Of a DNA stretch of 31,323 nt, positions 17,701-24,527 are shown piece by piece. This DNA is from a virus. Position 1 is the first letter of the stretch; each line of letters opens with the position of its first letter. The notes beneath the pieces were generated by a model. That model was not told where the DNA came from. It was given only the letters and a program-made list of their open reading frames with translations, and searched no databases. Both the position numbers and the translations under genes were made by a program. Location of the stretch: positions 1 to 31,323 of the IMG/VR virus record IMGVR_UViG_3300022848_001121, one strand, 5' to 3'.

Positions 17701-19242
17701 TTAGACGCATTCACCAATATGTTCAAGACCAACGTCACCGCCGCGTTCCCCTCGTTCCATACGCGGAACTTGTTCTCGGCCATGATGCAAAACGCACTCA
17801 ACGGCGTGACCGACACCTCCGCTACGCGATTGCGAGATCGATTCTTCAAGCCGTACTCGGATGCTCGAAAGGTAATCAATGGCGAGGTTCTTGCGGACGC
17901 GAATCAACTACCAGGAATGGAAAAACTCTCACCCGAGGAAGCCACCGAAAAGTTCCGAGATGAAATCTTTGCCCAGAAAATCATTGATGCCACGGGCGAC
18001 CACAACGACATCCCCGGCCTACCATCGGGTGGCGCGATCGATGCTCGGCCCGGTCAATCGCGTGGTCGTGCGGCGAACTTGCCTGAAAGCAAAGGGTGGG
18101 ACTTGGTTGAAAAGATTCCATTTGCTAGGAACTTTGCCCGCAACGTTCGCGAGGCGTCATTGCCACCCAAAAAAACCCGATGGCGGGACACGTTCAACCC
18201 GCTCGAAAGTTCGGCCGTTCGTGGCACACGCGAAGGCACTGTGAAGTACGGCGGTGAGCGAATCGGTCGCGCCCTCGGTAACGAGATTGAATCCACGGTT
18301 CGGATCGCCCCGTACATTGCCTTTCGTCGACAAGGTTTCACTGCATCAGAAGCCGCCAAAAAAGTTAAATCACTTCAGGTGGACTACAACGACCTAACCA
18401 GAACAGAACGCAAAGTGATGCGGCGTGCTGCCCCTTTTTATTCGTTCAATAAAGGAGCCACCAAATACCTCGCGGGTGAATTATCCACTCGCCCCGGCGG
18501 CCCTGTGGCGATGACGATCAAAGCCGCCGAGAACGCATCGGGCAACGACCCCGGCACGCCCGAGTACATTCGCGACGGACTCAACATTCCGCTTGGTGGT
18601 GCGGCAGAGGACGGATCACGGAACTACCTGACTGGTGCCGGCCTCATGCACGAGCCTCCTGCTCAACTGCTTGGTAATAACATCCAAGAGACATTCTACA
18701 ACGCAGCCAGCATGGCGCATCCGATCCCCAAAGCGTTGATCGAATACATCACCGACGAGTCCCTGTTCCTGCGGGACGGCAAGGGAGGCGGACGCGACCT
18801 GGACGACATCGACCCGCCCGTTGGCGGCACACTCCGTAATATCGGCCAATTCACGGGACTACTGGACAAGGAACGCCGTTCCCCCATTGACCTGCCGATC
18901 CCATTCGAGAAAGAGTTTGAACTGGCTGTCGCGAATTCGCCCGCTGCCCGATACCTGTCTCAGATTCGCAAGGCGACGGACAATCGAAAGAACCCTCTCG
19001 AAAAGCTGTTAAACGGCCTAACTGGATTCAATGTCGCCACGGTCGAACCGAATGACCGCGATGCGGTCCTGCGAGAACAACTGGAGCAACTTCTGCGAGA
19101 CATGGGCGGTCGAACCTTCAGCCAAGCGTACATGCCCGATACGACACTCGCTGAAATGGGAATGTCGCAGCAAGACCAAGTCGCGAAGATCAAGGAAGCC
19201 CTCCGTCAGATCAACGCACGACGACGAAACAGCAGCGATTGA
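14746..19242 (+). CDS. 1498-residue virion-associated protein, candidate internal/ejection protein
   Basis: ATG at 14746, with AGAGAG about 12 nt upstream. The N-terminal region repeats the motif SIYD (near residues 2, 22 and 53) within Pro/Gly-rich linkers. Residues about 80-180 contain a hydrophobic, turn-rich segment ('GLSMLGNLLDIPGSMVRDAL', 'AAEIALDPLTYITLGG'). The centre is a very long helical region. Two late segments match patterns common in large phage virion proteins: 'FPSFHTRNLFSAMMQNALNG' near 1001, and 'LTRTERKVMRRAAPFYSFNKG' near 1218, followed by a 'TRPGGP' turn. These recur in large proteins thought to be carried in the head or tail. It is by far the longest gene and closes the late operon. 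A tape-measure role is possible but its place after the fibre genes is unusual. Confidence 0.55.
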   Translation: MSIYDLPVATATRPGRLRGRSIYDNAGYAAPPIGLGNLPSLAAPTMRVAGGAASIYDTPNLPPMQPVPGADQAGPAAMGPPVDPDDPSLFAQARDVGLGGLSMLGNLLDIPGSMVRDALTWIPGGIAARNPLDQLLSPLSDQNRTTGEELLRLDEWQPDSWYGSVGKFGAGMAAEIALDPLTYITLGGTALTKTGGQLASRAGMMGDAANVANRKLAAQAAEAGTDAVTVGAREARQLVNPRELAANLDEASRRKFRDGTTGDILDDAVETVAHTDGHPIGVEELVRSYNGMNARAIKAGEMPAASLSDDMIDAFRTGTASTDDLLAQSNIPADYLDEAIGGNFRFKVPFANKPINIPFTDRAIPDEFVFNDLRLPIPGKARELGGLGARAIGDLPIPKTDKRIQDLIPDFARDLPGMAADGRIEGRTIARAMDKTADAVMNNRPMLTVSSMFDRVGREAKHKLSRAAARESAQRGEEMARVVREEAAGPMADADKKMQAYSRTEGVTQQDVLDTQFDILDRMEGALTDDQLSPVAAQFQPAMDFFTNAFRTQADQAEAFGQNQQRLREGISYEVPKVNPDGTEVLGKDGKPEIEKVVLQSPIEYVPRNRQNESGVMRRVGNAMSKSGRMIQPDGFTKGRDEAMRHLRTSQIQRMSLDKKFAGRADRGVLGGKRSRELAAGNTGQFPDTGVMGSSLLERDTPEWEQAYSAFKKAYPPAKDYMRLAERGELKDINGNLVEWSPALDEALDDKHRQLFSKITQLDRAQVERGVPMFDTNVFQAGLNRLESGYQSAAQELGTRKLLSTSARLAKPRPVAEQSAAPTSKLASTSGRNIDSMNLLGENGENLERLGLNHDRGKQKLLGELAEQGHDIDGMAESIMAPKRDKIATELTELIARNSDTPIADLQGPIREALDNDPDSLLAAITTDEAMQERIGKLVDKYTNVEAKPDDILKKFEIDADLGNDMMAVNTRFSTPEEIKAFTEALDAFTNMFKTNVTAAFPSFHTRNLFSAMMQNALNGVTDTSATRLRDRFFKPYSDARKVINGEVLADANQLPGMEKLSPEEATEKFRDEIFAQKIIDATGDHNDIPGLPSGGAIDARPGQSRGRAANLPESKGWDLVEKIPFARNFARNVREASLPPKKTRWRDTFNPLESSAVRGTREGTVKYGGERIGRALGNEIESTVRIAPYIAFRRQGFTASEAAKKVKSLQVDYNDLTRTERKVMRRAAPFYSFNKGATKYLAGELSTRPGGPVAMTIKAAENASGNDPGTPEYIRDGLNIPLGGAAEDGSRNYLTGAGLMHEPPAQLLGNNIQETFYNAASMAHPIPKALIEYITDESLFLRDGKGGGRDLDDIDPPVGGTLRNIGQFTGLLDKERRSPIDLPIPFEKEFELAVANSPAARYLSQIRKATDNRKNPLEKLLNGLTGFNVATVEPNDRDAVLREQLEQLLRDMGGRTFSQAYMPDTTLAEMGMSQQDQVAKIKEALRQINARRRNSSD

Positions 19243-19251
19243 TCGAACGTG

Positions 19252-19274
19252 TTACCCTGCGCCGCGCAGGGTAA
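19252..19274. terminator. Bidirectional hairpin terminator between converging operons
   Basis: A perfect 10-bp inverted repeat, TTACCCTGCG / CGCAGGGTAA, with a 3-nt CCG loop. It lies 9 nt after the plus-strand late-operon stop and 7 nt beyond the end of the minus-strand early operon. The flanks are only moderately T-rich, so termination strength is uncertain, but the position between two converging operons is decisive. Confidence 0.75.
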
Positions 19275-19281
19275 TTACTTG

Positions 19282-19491
19282 TTAGGACGACGACCGCCGA
19301 CCTAGTTTGTAAATCCACACGAATGGCCGCGACAGCAACCAAAACGCAGCATAAATCGGCCATCCGAAAATGACCGCCTCGTCCGCGAGTCCCTCGGCAC
19401 CATCGCGGATTCCATCGGTACGACCAGCCGCGAACGCGCATCCAGCGACATAGATCACGAACGCGACAACGCACCACCAAAACGTGTTCAT
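19282..19491 (-). CDS. Small membrane protein with two predicted helices (holin-like candidate)
   Basis: 69 residues; the ATG at 19491 overlaps the upstream stop as ATGA, which supports both genes. Residues 2-20 (TFWWCVVAFVIYVAGCAFAA) and about 39-60 (AVIFGWPIYAAFWLLSRPFVWI) are hydrophobic, with a charged loop between and a basic tail ending GRRSSS. The length and topology fit small holins, but no endolysin is visible nearby. It is the last gene of the minus-strand operon, ending at the shared hairpin terminator. Other options are a spanin-like or exclusion protein. Confidence 0.55.
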   Translation of the reverse strand: MNTFWWCVVAFVIYVAGCAFAAGRTDGIRDGAEGLADEAVIFGWPIYAAFWLLSRPFVWIYKLGRRSSS

Positions 19492-19706
19492 CGCCCCACA
19501 CCTGCGTCGGCCTGCTCTACCGCTTCCATGTATCTCGCTGCTTCGCCGCAAACTATCAACGCTCGATGGAATGCGTGAGCCTGTTCGATTGTCTCAAACT
19601 TTGCCACTACCCTCGGTGAATGATTCGGCGATGACTCGCAAGTAATGAACGACGGTGCTCCGGCCACATCGAGCATCTTGATTGCGTCTACTGCTTCCTG
19701 ACTCAT
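19488..19706 (-). CDS. Small hypothetical protein coupled to the membrane protein gene
   Basis: 72 residues. AGGA sits 8 nt before the ATG, and the stop overlaps the next start (ATGA). The protein looks alpha/beta: 'FITCESS', 'RVVAKFETIEQAHAFHRALIVCGEAARYMEAVE', with a long amphipathic helix at about 40-66. No family is recognised. The coupling implies production in fixed ratio with the membrane protein downstream. Confidence 0.5.
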   Translation of the reverse strand: MSQEAVDAIKMLDVAGAPSFITCESSPNHSPRVVAKFETIEQAHAFHRALIVCGEAARYMEAVEQADAGVGR

Positions 19707-19721
19707 GGTCGCGATCCTAAC

Positions 19722-19790
19722 AAGCCGTTGAAAAAGACGACGGCTTTAAGTTGGTTGGTTTGGTTTTACGTCTTCTCGCCGTCGCTTTTT
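19722..19790 (-). other. Overlapping inverted repeats in a 94-nt leader
   Basis: Two hairpins compete for the same bases. One pairs AAGCCGT (19722-19728) with ACGGCTT (19740-19746) around an 11-nt loop. The other pairs AAAAAGACGACGGC (19731-19744) with GCCGTCGCTTTTT (19778-19790), with one bulged base and a 33-nt loop. They cannot form at once. The leader separates the regulator gene at 19801 from the start at 19706. It could be a terminator for the regulator or an attenuator; the evidence is only the repeats. Confidence 0.35.
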
Positions 19791-19800
19791 AACGGCAGCG

Positions 19801-20097
19801 TTACGACGACTCTCGCCTTTGATTGCACGCATAACAAACGTCGCCCATGTGCATCGTCTTTCGCCCGCAATGCTTACAGCGTATCTCACGGAACTGCCGC
19901 AAGTTTCTGACGTTGTCGTTCATTGGTGGCTCAGGTGCTTCTAGCATCGCTGCAATCGCCTTGCGAATTGCCGTGGATTGTTTTACGCCGTGCTCATCGC
20001 ACCACGCCTCAAGCGGCTGGCGAAGATCGCCGAGCCGCACTGTTGAAAAGACTGTCAACGAGGTTGTCTTTCCGATCGTTGAAAGCGTCAGCAACAT
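19801..20097 (-). CDS. Ribbon-helix-helix regulator with C-terminal zinc ribbon
   Basis: 98 residues from the ATG at 20097; a longer frame from GTG at 20136 has no ribosome site. Residues 18-52 ('TVRLGDLRQPLEAWCDEHGV' then 'KQSTAIRKAIAAML') give the strand-helix-helix pattern of CopG/Arc-type DNA-binding proteins. The end carries CKHCG and CYACN, a four-Cys zinc ribbon at about 73-92. It is the only obvious transcription-factor candidate in the window. It is divergent from the plus-strand ORF starting at 20144, so it might regulate that gene or the minus operon. The start codon is uncertain. Confidence 0.55.
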   Translation of the reverse strand: MLLTLSTIGKTTSLTVFSTVRLGDLRQPLEAWCDEHGVKQSTAIRKAIAAMLEAPEPPMNDNVRNLRQFREIRCKHCGRKTMHMGDVCYACNQRRESS

Positions 20098-20143
20098 TCG
20101 CGTACTAACGCTCACGTTCCTGGGTGTTCGTTTCACTGCAATC

Positions 20144-20389
20144 GTGCCAAATATCTACGGCGGAGGGCCGAGCTACGGGGTAGCTGAACGCAGTATTTTT
20201 AACACTCAGACCTGGGATTACTATTCGGATTCCGGGGTTGAAATCGACGCTGGCGAATATGCCGGTTTGATCGGGCCGCGAACACAAATAGAGTGGGGCG
20301 GCGGGTTTCGCGAATGGCGATTTCAACCAGTGTTTGAAACAACCACTGTCGATTTAACAACCATTAAAATGAATTTCGAACGCAAATGA
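20144..20389 (+). CDS. Hypothetical plus-strand protein, possibly 5'-truncated
   Basis: 81 residues if translation begins at GTG 20144, though the frame remains open upstream to 19847 where it runs over the regulator gene. The sequence is rich in Gly, Tyr, Trp and Glu ('NIYGGGPSYGV', 'WDYYSDSGVEIDAGEYAG', 'WGGGFREWRFQPVF') and reads like a real beta-rich protein. The stop overlaps the next plus-strand ATG as ATGA, which supports both. No ribosome site precedes 20144, so it may be the remnant of a longer gene. It faces the opposite way to the surrounding operon. Confidence 0.35.
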   Translation: MPNIYGGGPSYGVAERSIFNTQTWDYYSDSGVEIDAGEYAGLIGPRTQIEWGGGFREWRFQPVFETTTVDLTTIKMNFERK

Positions 20390-20640
20390 TTTCTAGGAAG
20401 ATTGATCGGAGTCATCTACGGCGATGTCTGCCAATTTGCCACTTATGCCAGCACTTTGCTGCATACGATTCAGACGGAAATTGTGGGTGTTTGTTACTGC
20501 GATCAAATTACAACATTTGCCCAGGCAAGATCGGCAAGCACTTGCTGCACGGCAAAGGATGCTTGGCCAATCCGCCGTTGTTCTTGTCTGCGAAAACAGA
20601 AAATCCCCAACACGCCGCATCACTGCGCGCAGGGGAATAA
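20386..20640 (+). CDS. Small cysteine-cluster protein on the plus strand
   Basis: 84 residues starting on the ATGA overlap. A Cys pattern C-x3-C-x2-C ... CGC ... C-P-G-K-I-G ... G-K-G-C lies between residues 13 and 54, with CHLC near 17-20 and 'HGKGC' at about 50-54. This spacing suggests a small metal-binding fold of the kind frequent in planctomycete small proteins. The gene ends 19 nt before the end of the opposing PAPS-reductase-like gene. Function is unknown. Confidence 0.4.
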   Translation: MISRKIDRSHLRRCLPICHLCQHFAAYDSDGNCGCLLLRSNYNICPGKIGKHLLHGKGCLANPPLFLSAKTENPQHAASLRAGE

Positions 20641-20659
20641 CAAGTTCTCTGGATCTTCT

Positions 20660-21454
20660 TTACACGAAACACATGCCGAGCGTGCATTGCTGCACCTTTT
20701 CTGCCGATTCGTCGTAGTCAATATCCGCTTCGGCTAGAGGCACTCGACTGTGATGCAAGAAAACACCGCCTTGCTCGTCCGCTTCGCGAACTTCGCTGTC
20801 CGTTTCAATGGCTTTCTGCCATTGCTCGGGGTAGTTGTCACGGATGTCACGCCATTCGGCGTTGCGCTTGTGCGGGCACATCCAGCAAGACGACTGCTTA
20901 GGCAACGGCCAACCAAACTCTTTAATGATCGTTAAACATGAGTGAGTGTTTAGCATCAAATCGACCAACGGACAAACCGTTGTCCATCGACCTTCGGTCT
21001 TGTGATGCAAGCCCTTCCATCGCTTCTTTTCTTCGATTCCAAAGCCTAGCCAACGCGTTCCGCCCTTGATTCCTTTGGCCCGCAAGTGTCGATCAACGAC
21101 ACGTTTCTTCCATTCGTTACTGCAATATGTTTTCAACTTTCCGGTCTGTGTGAACACAGGGAGCAACAGATCACCGTTGCCGGAATACATGTCGACCGTG
21201 GCTAGATCGTGGCTTGCCACTTCGACAGGACATCCGAGTTCGGTCATCATCGGTTGAGTGTACTTTTCGAGGTATTCCCATGTCGTCGGATTTTCTCGGC
21301 TGGTGTCTGCCATTACGACAACATCAGGCTTCGGCAAAACGCCTTTGGCTATCATGATGCACATCGCAACGGTTTGGCGACCTCCACCGTAGTTGAAGAC
21401 CAGAGAACAATTTGTTGCTGCGGATTTGCCGATTAAGTTTATTGGTTTGGTCAT
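20660..21454 (-). CDS. PAPS-reductase-like / PP-loop ATPase family protein
   Basis: 264 residues from the ATG at 21454; a longer start at 21526 would overlap the methyltransferase gene. The PP-loop appears as NYGGGRQT (residues 21-28) instead of the usual SGGKDS. It is followed by the strand DVVVMADTSRENPTTWEYL (44-62). Cysteines at 111 (YCSNEWKKR), 200 and 203 (SCWMCPHKRNAEWR) and a C-terminal CTLGMC could hold an iron-sulfur or zinc site. Relatives adenylate substrates for sulfate reduction, tRNA thiolation or DNA phosphorothioation (DndC). Its neighbour is a methyltransferase, so nucleic-acid modification is the more likely role. True PAPS reduction is possible but unsupported. Confidence 0.65.
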   Translation of the reverse strand: MTKPINLIGKSAATNCSLVFNYGGGRQTVAMCIMIAKGVLPKPDVVVMADTSRENPTTWEYLEKYTQPMMTELGCPVEVASHDLATVDMYSGNGDLLLPVFTQTGKLKTYCSNEWKKRVVDRHLRAKGIKGGTRWLGFGIEEKKRWKGLHHKTEGRWTTVCPLVDLMLNTHSCLTIIKEFGWPLPKQSSCWMCPHKRNAEWRDIRDNYPEQWQKAIETDSEVREADEQGGVFLHHSRVPLAEADIDYDESAEKVQQCTLGMCFV

Positions 21455-21498
21455 AGTTTTTTCTCGCGATGGCGGGACAATTCGAGCGTTACCACGAC

Positions 21499-22005
21499 CT
21501 ACGTGGCCTTCAAAAATACGATCCAATGTGATTTGTAATGCTTCCCGTACTTGCTGCCGAAAAGCGGTTTCTCGGGTGTCAGCTTGAGGATGTCACCCAC
21601 CGACACCTCGTCTTCGTTCCACTTAAAAACCAACGTTCCTTCTGGCCGCAACACTCGGAAACATTCGCGGAATCCCGACGTTATTTCCTCCCGCCAATTT
21701 TCGCCAAGCGTTCCGTACTTTTTCGCTATCCAGCCTTTCGCACCGTTCCGGCCGAAGTGCGGCGGATCGAAAACGACCAACGCGAACGTATCATCCGCAA
21801 ATGGCATGTCCGTAAAGTCCGCGATCAAATCAGGATCGACGATCAACTCACGACTGCCGCCCTTGCTGGACTTGTCCGGCAACGTGTGGCGCTCGCTTCG
21901 CTTGTCCATGAACGTCGCTCGTTCGTCGTCACGGTCGAACCAAAACATCTTGCTACCACAACATGCGTCGAGTACAGGCGTGGTAACAATTGATTGATCC
22001 GGCAT
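21499..22005 (-). CDS. SAM-dependent methyltransferase, probable DNA amino-methylase-like
   Basis: 168 residues. The class I fold is visible: DACCGS (13-18) as the SAM-binding loop and DPPHFG (80-85) as the catalytic DPPY-type motif with His in place of Tyr. This is followed by 'FRVLRPEGTLVFKWN' (116-130), the usual strand-turn-strand. At 168 residues it lacks a separate target recognition domain. This compact family is common in phage early regions and may protect phage DNA. Whether it methylates DNA or another substrate cannot be told from the sequence. Confidence 0.7.
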   Translation of the reverse strand: MPDQSIVTTPVLDACCGSKMFWFDRDDERATFMDKRSERHTLPDKSSKGGSRELIVDPDLIADFTDMPFADDTFALVVFDPPHFGRNGAKGWIAKKYGTLGENWREEITSGFRECFRVLRPEGTLVFKWNEDEVSVGDILKLTPEKPLFGSKYGKHYKSHWIVFLKAT

Positions 22006-22030
22006 TGCGGTTACGTCTTTCGGTTTGGGT

Positions 22031-22708
22031 TTAGTCTTCCGCTCGCGACCACATATCGCAAGCGTTCACAAAATCCGGTATCCACAGGCTAAAGCTACGA
22101 CCTCGGTTCATTAACGCAATCGCGCGGGACGCATGGTAGATGTCGGGCCTCAATGTTCTCTCGGCGCCCATCGTAGTCCATGGCACCTCCACTGCGTAAG
22201 TCTCGCAATGAGATCGCTTGATCGCTTTCTCCGACCCAGTCTCGAACATCTTCCAGAATGGATGATTGTCTCGAACCGGGAACGCGTACGTGATCGCTGG
22301 AATCACCTTTGTTTTCAGTTCACGACGGTTCCAGTGAATCAAAAAGAAGCAAGCCGAACCGAACGACGCACGTTCGTACATGAACTTCAGTTGACGTGAC
22401 CTCGCCTTTCGCATCTCAATGCGATACTTACTCAAGTCGAAACTGGCTTGGCTACAAACCTTCGCATCGAAGACAACTTCTTGCTGAGGTGTTCCGAACA
22501 CGCCCTGGTAATCCGGCAACGATGCGATGAGTCTCGCACGAACTGACCCATCAGGAAACCTCTGCATCGGCACCGCAAACACACCTGGTTTATCGACTGC
22601 CATCGCCCGCTCTTGCTTCAACCATGATAATCGCGGATCGATCAAATCTTGGAAGCCGGTTCCGGTTAGATGATCTTCGCAAGTGACAAGTGGTTCTGTC
22701 TCCATCAT
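22031..22708 (-). CDS. RecU-like Holliday-junction resolvase
   Basis: 225 residues; the first ATG overlaps the upstream stop as ATGA. Residues 70-140 carry the RecU-style nuclease core: 'EVVFDAKVCSQASFDLSKYRI', then a helix with Gln ('RSRQLKFMYERASFG') and 'ACFFLIHWN'. The Asp-x-Lys of VVFDAKV is the PD-(D/E)xK pair. The N-terminal region includes 'RLIASLPDYQGVFG', giving a further acidic residue near the active site. It would resolve branched recombination and replication intermediates, which fits the RecE/RecT system upstream. Another PD-(D/E)xK nuclease is the main alternative. Confidence 0.5.
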   Translation of the reverse strand: MMETEPLVTCEDHLTGTGFQDLIDPRLSWLKQERAMAVDKPGVFAVPMQRFPDGSVRARLIASLPDYQGVFGTPQQEVVFDAKVCSQASFDLSKYRIEMRKARSRQLKFMYERASFGSACFFLIHWNRRELKTKVIPAITYAFPVRDNHPFWKMFETGSEKAIKRSHCETYAVEVPWTTMGAERTLRPDIYHASRAIALMNRGRSFSLWIPDFVNACDMWSRAED

Positions 22709-23340
22709 GATACCGTCCTTACTAAACCGTCCATGGAAATCCCAGCGGACTCGATAGCTGGTCGCTGAGAAGGTTTATTTGGAATCCTGGGTAAGTTTGC
22801 ACGAGAGGGATCGCACGCAATACGGCGAGGCACAGGCTCTTGCAAAACACCGTCTCGCACCTCTGCTTGACCAAGGCCCGGCAAACAAGCCCCCGCCTCG
22901 CCATCGCACCCTTGCCTCCGAAACGACTGATACGCCTTCAGGAAATTCAATCGGTACCACTTCTCATCTTCGGTCGTGCCGCAACTCTCCAGCGCTGCCG
23001 GCCAGCCGCCGAGCACACGAATCGTCGCATTGATCGCACGGTCCTCGAAATCGACGCTCTTGTACGAACCCAGCGGCATCGCCTTCAGGACTTCAGACCA
23101 AGCCGCGATCGCCAGATCCTCCGTCGATCCGCCTTGACACGCTTGCCGAACCTCTGCCGGAACCGGCAACCGAGACGACGTGGCGATCAACGTCGCAACA
23201 GCCTGCTGAACCTCCGCGAGACCCAAGTCCTGAAGCCCGAGCCAGTAACCCAGCAACCGAGCCCGAGTTCCCTCCTGGCCGAACGTCTCGAGCATCGCTG
23301 TGATCGTCACCGCGAAATCTTTTTTGTCTGCCTCAACCAT
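22705..23340 (-). CDS. Replication protein, helicase-loader-like
   Basis: 211 residues from the ATG at 23340, which overlaps the upstream gene by 8 nt; a longer frame to 23526 would run through that gene. Residues 10-70 are helical with 'LGYWLGLQDLGLAEVQQAV' and 'RLPVPAEVRQ'. Residues 75-110 carry 'LAIAAWSEVLKAM', 'GSYKSVDFEDRAINATIRVL' and 'GGW', a pattern seen in phage replication proteins downstream of an initiator (P-like/DUF6475-type). Position directly after the initiator-like gene supports a role in loading host helicase. The C-terminus is Pro-rich and disordered. Confidence 0.5.
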   Translation of the reverse strand: MVEADKKDFAVTITAMLETFGQEGTRARLLGYWLGLQDLGLAEVQQAVATLIATSSRLPVPAEVRQACQGGSTEDLAIAAWSEVLKAMPLGSYKSVDFEDRAINATIRVLGGWPAALESCGTTEDEKWYRLNFLKAYQSFRRQGCDGEAGACLPGLGQAEVRDGVLQEPVPRRIACDPSRANLPRIPNKPSQRPAIESAGISMDGLVRTVS

Positions 23341-24088
23341 TTGCAAAATCCTTGATCGCTTGGGCACTGTTTTCGACGCGCTGCTTGGCAAAAGTTTTGG
23401 GGCCATCGCGACTCTCGGGACGGCCACCAAAATCCCATCCGGCCCACCCGTTGGACATCGCTCGCTTGACCATGACCCGAAGCGACTCGAGACCATGTTG
23501 GTCAGCGAACTCTCGCATCGATACACAAACAGCCCTCAGGCCGCGAGGCTTGTACCCCTGACGCCGTTCGATCTTATATCCGACCCAGTTGTCAACTATC
23601 TCCGCAAGCTCGTTAGACGGGCACTCAGAGGCTATTATCTCGTTTGCCTTCAAATCGTCAATTTTTGGCTTGCTCGTTTTATTATTCTTAGAGTCCTTGT
23701 CCTTGTCCTTATCCTTAGCGCCTTCGGCAGACCCTTCTAAGGCGCTTGTAAGGCCCTTCTTTTCGACACCTAATTTCTCGAGTCGATTCAAGACGCTCTT
23801 GTGAACTCGGTTTTCTGGGTTCAGTTCGCCGTACTGAAAATGGCAGAACGCACGGACCCAAAATTTGCCGTCATCGAGCTTCACAATTCGGTCGCCACAG
23901 ACCCCCGCAAACTCATCCCAATCGATCTCGCAACCGATCTGTAAATTGGCAATCGGCTCCACAATTTCGATGACCCCAGCGTGGTCGCATTCGTCGCAAA
24001 CGAAGCCCCAAGCTAGCTTATGGCAAGGGGCTAGTGAAACGAACCAACGGTCCTTCCATTTCCCGGTTTCTGTGAATCGTTTTGCCAT
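23333..24088 (-). CDS. Replication initiator / replisome organizer-like protein
   Basis: 251 residues. The N-terminus 'MAKRFTETGKWKDRWFVSL' followed by 'HKLAWGFVCDECDHAGVIEI' is the winged-helix type start of phage replisome organizers. A charged linker contains four Lys-Asp units (about residues 125-133), encoded by a 6-bp repeat near 23692-23720. The C-terminal part, from about 155, is helical ('ELAEIVDNWVGYKI', 'LRAVCVSMREFADQHGLESL') and ends in a disordered tail. Such proteins bind the phage origin and recruit the loader encoded next. The origin itself was not identified; it may lie within this gene. Confidence 0.6.
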   Translation of the reverse strand: MAKRFTETGKWKDRWFVSLAPCHKLAWGFVCDECDHAGVIEIVEPIANLQIGCEIDWDEFAGVCGDRIVKLDDGKFWVRAFCHFQYGELNPENRVHKSVLNRLEKLGVEKKGLTSALEGSAEGAKDKDKDKDSKNNKTSKPKIDDLKANEIIASECPSNELAEIVDNWVGYKIERRQGYKPRGLRAVCVSMREFADQHGLESLRVMVKRAMSNGWAGWDFGGRPESRDGPKTFAKQRVENSAQAIKDFANG

Positions 24089-24120
24089 CGTTTTATCTCT
24101 CGAGAACCGCTTGAATTAGA

Positions 24121-24348
24121 TCAGAATGGGATGTCGAAAAGGTTGTCGTCGGACGCGTCGGAGTCGTGCCTCGCCCAGAGCACATTCTGTCGCACGACGG
24201 ACGCCACTGACTCCATGACCGTGAACGTTTGATGGGGATGCAGCTTTGCGAGCCTCTCCGCTTCGATGCACGCTTGGTGCTGCGTGTAGTGCCGGTACGT
24301 CGGCGGGCCTTCACCGAGGACCATCCAGAACTTGCGTTCGCTAATCAT
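24121..24348 (-). CDS. Small conserved phage protein
   Basis: 75 residues from the ATG at 24348, which overlaps the upstream stop (ATGA); the longer frame to 24414 is not needed. The pattern 'FWMVLGEGPPTYRHYTQHQA' then 'CIEAERLAKLHPHQTFTVM' is a strand-helix-strand of the type found in short accessory phage proteins. The end is acidic (DASDDNLFDIPF), reminiscent of ssDNA-binding protein tails, but there is no OB-fold. Function unknown. Confidence 0.5.
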   Translation of the reverse strand: MISERKFWMVLGEGPPTYRHYTQHQACIEAERLAKLHPHQTFTVMESVASVVRQNVLWARHDSDASDDNLFDIPF

Positions 24349-24527
24349 GATGGGCTCACCTGTTCTTCCATCGCTTCGCTCCATCGCACCCAGCCCCATC
24401 CGTAGACGTAACACTGAATGATCCCGCCGTGTTCTATCTGCAACGACTTGGCCGTTTTGCTATCAACGACGTAGCTCGTGCCTTCGCCGGGACCGTGAAC
24501 AACGCGGAAGTTAAGTTTTGCACTCAC
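24345..24527 (-). CDS. Small hypothetical protein
   Basis: 60 residues from GTG 24527, which overlaps the previous stop (GTGA); the stop in turn overlaps the next ATG. The sequence is beta-rich ('LNFRVVHGPGEGTSYVVD', 'IIQCYVYGWGWVRW'). No family is recognised. The chain of overlapping starts and stops shows it belongs to a coupled set of four accessory genes. Confidence 0.45.
   Translation of the reverse strand: MSAKLNFRVVHGPGEGTSYVVDSKTAKSLQIEHGGIIQCYVYGWGWVRWSEAMEEQVSPS

Noticed and set aside
20402-20737. Other overlapping plus-strand ORFs in 20402-20737
   Set aside because: They have no ribosome site and run over the end of the PAPS-reductase-like gene; the 20386 frame is better supported by its ATGA overlap.
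23341-23526. 62-residue extension of the loader-like gene
   Set aside because: It lies within the upstream initiator-like gene, while ATG 23340 gives an 8-nt overlap typical of this operon.
23692-23720. 6-bp tandem repeat as a phase-variation tract
   Set aside because: The unit encodes Lys-Asp pairs in a linker; changes in copy number keep the frame, so it would not switch expression.
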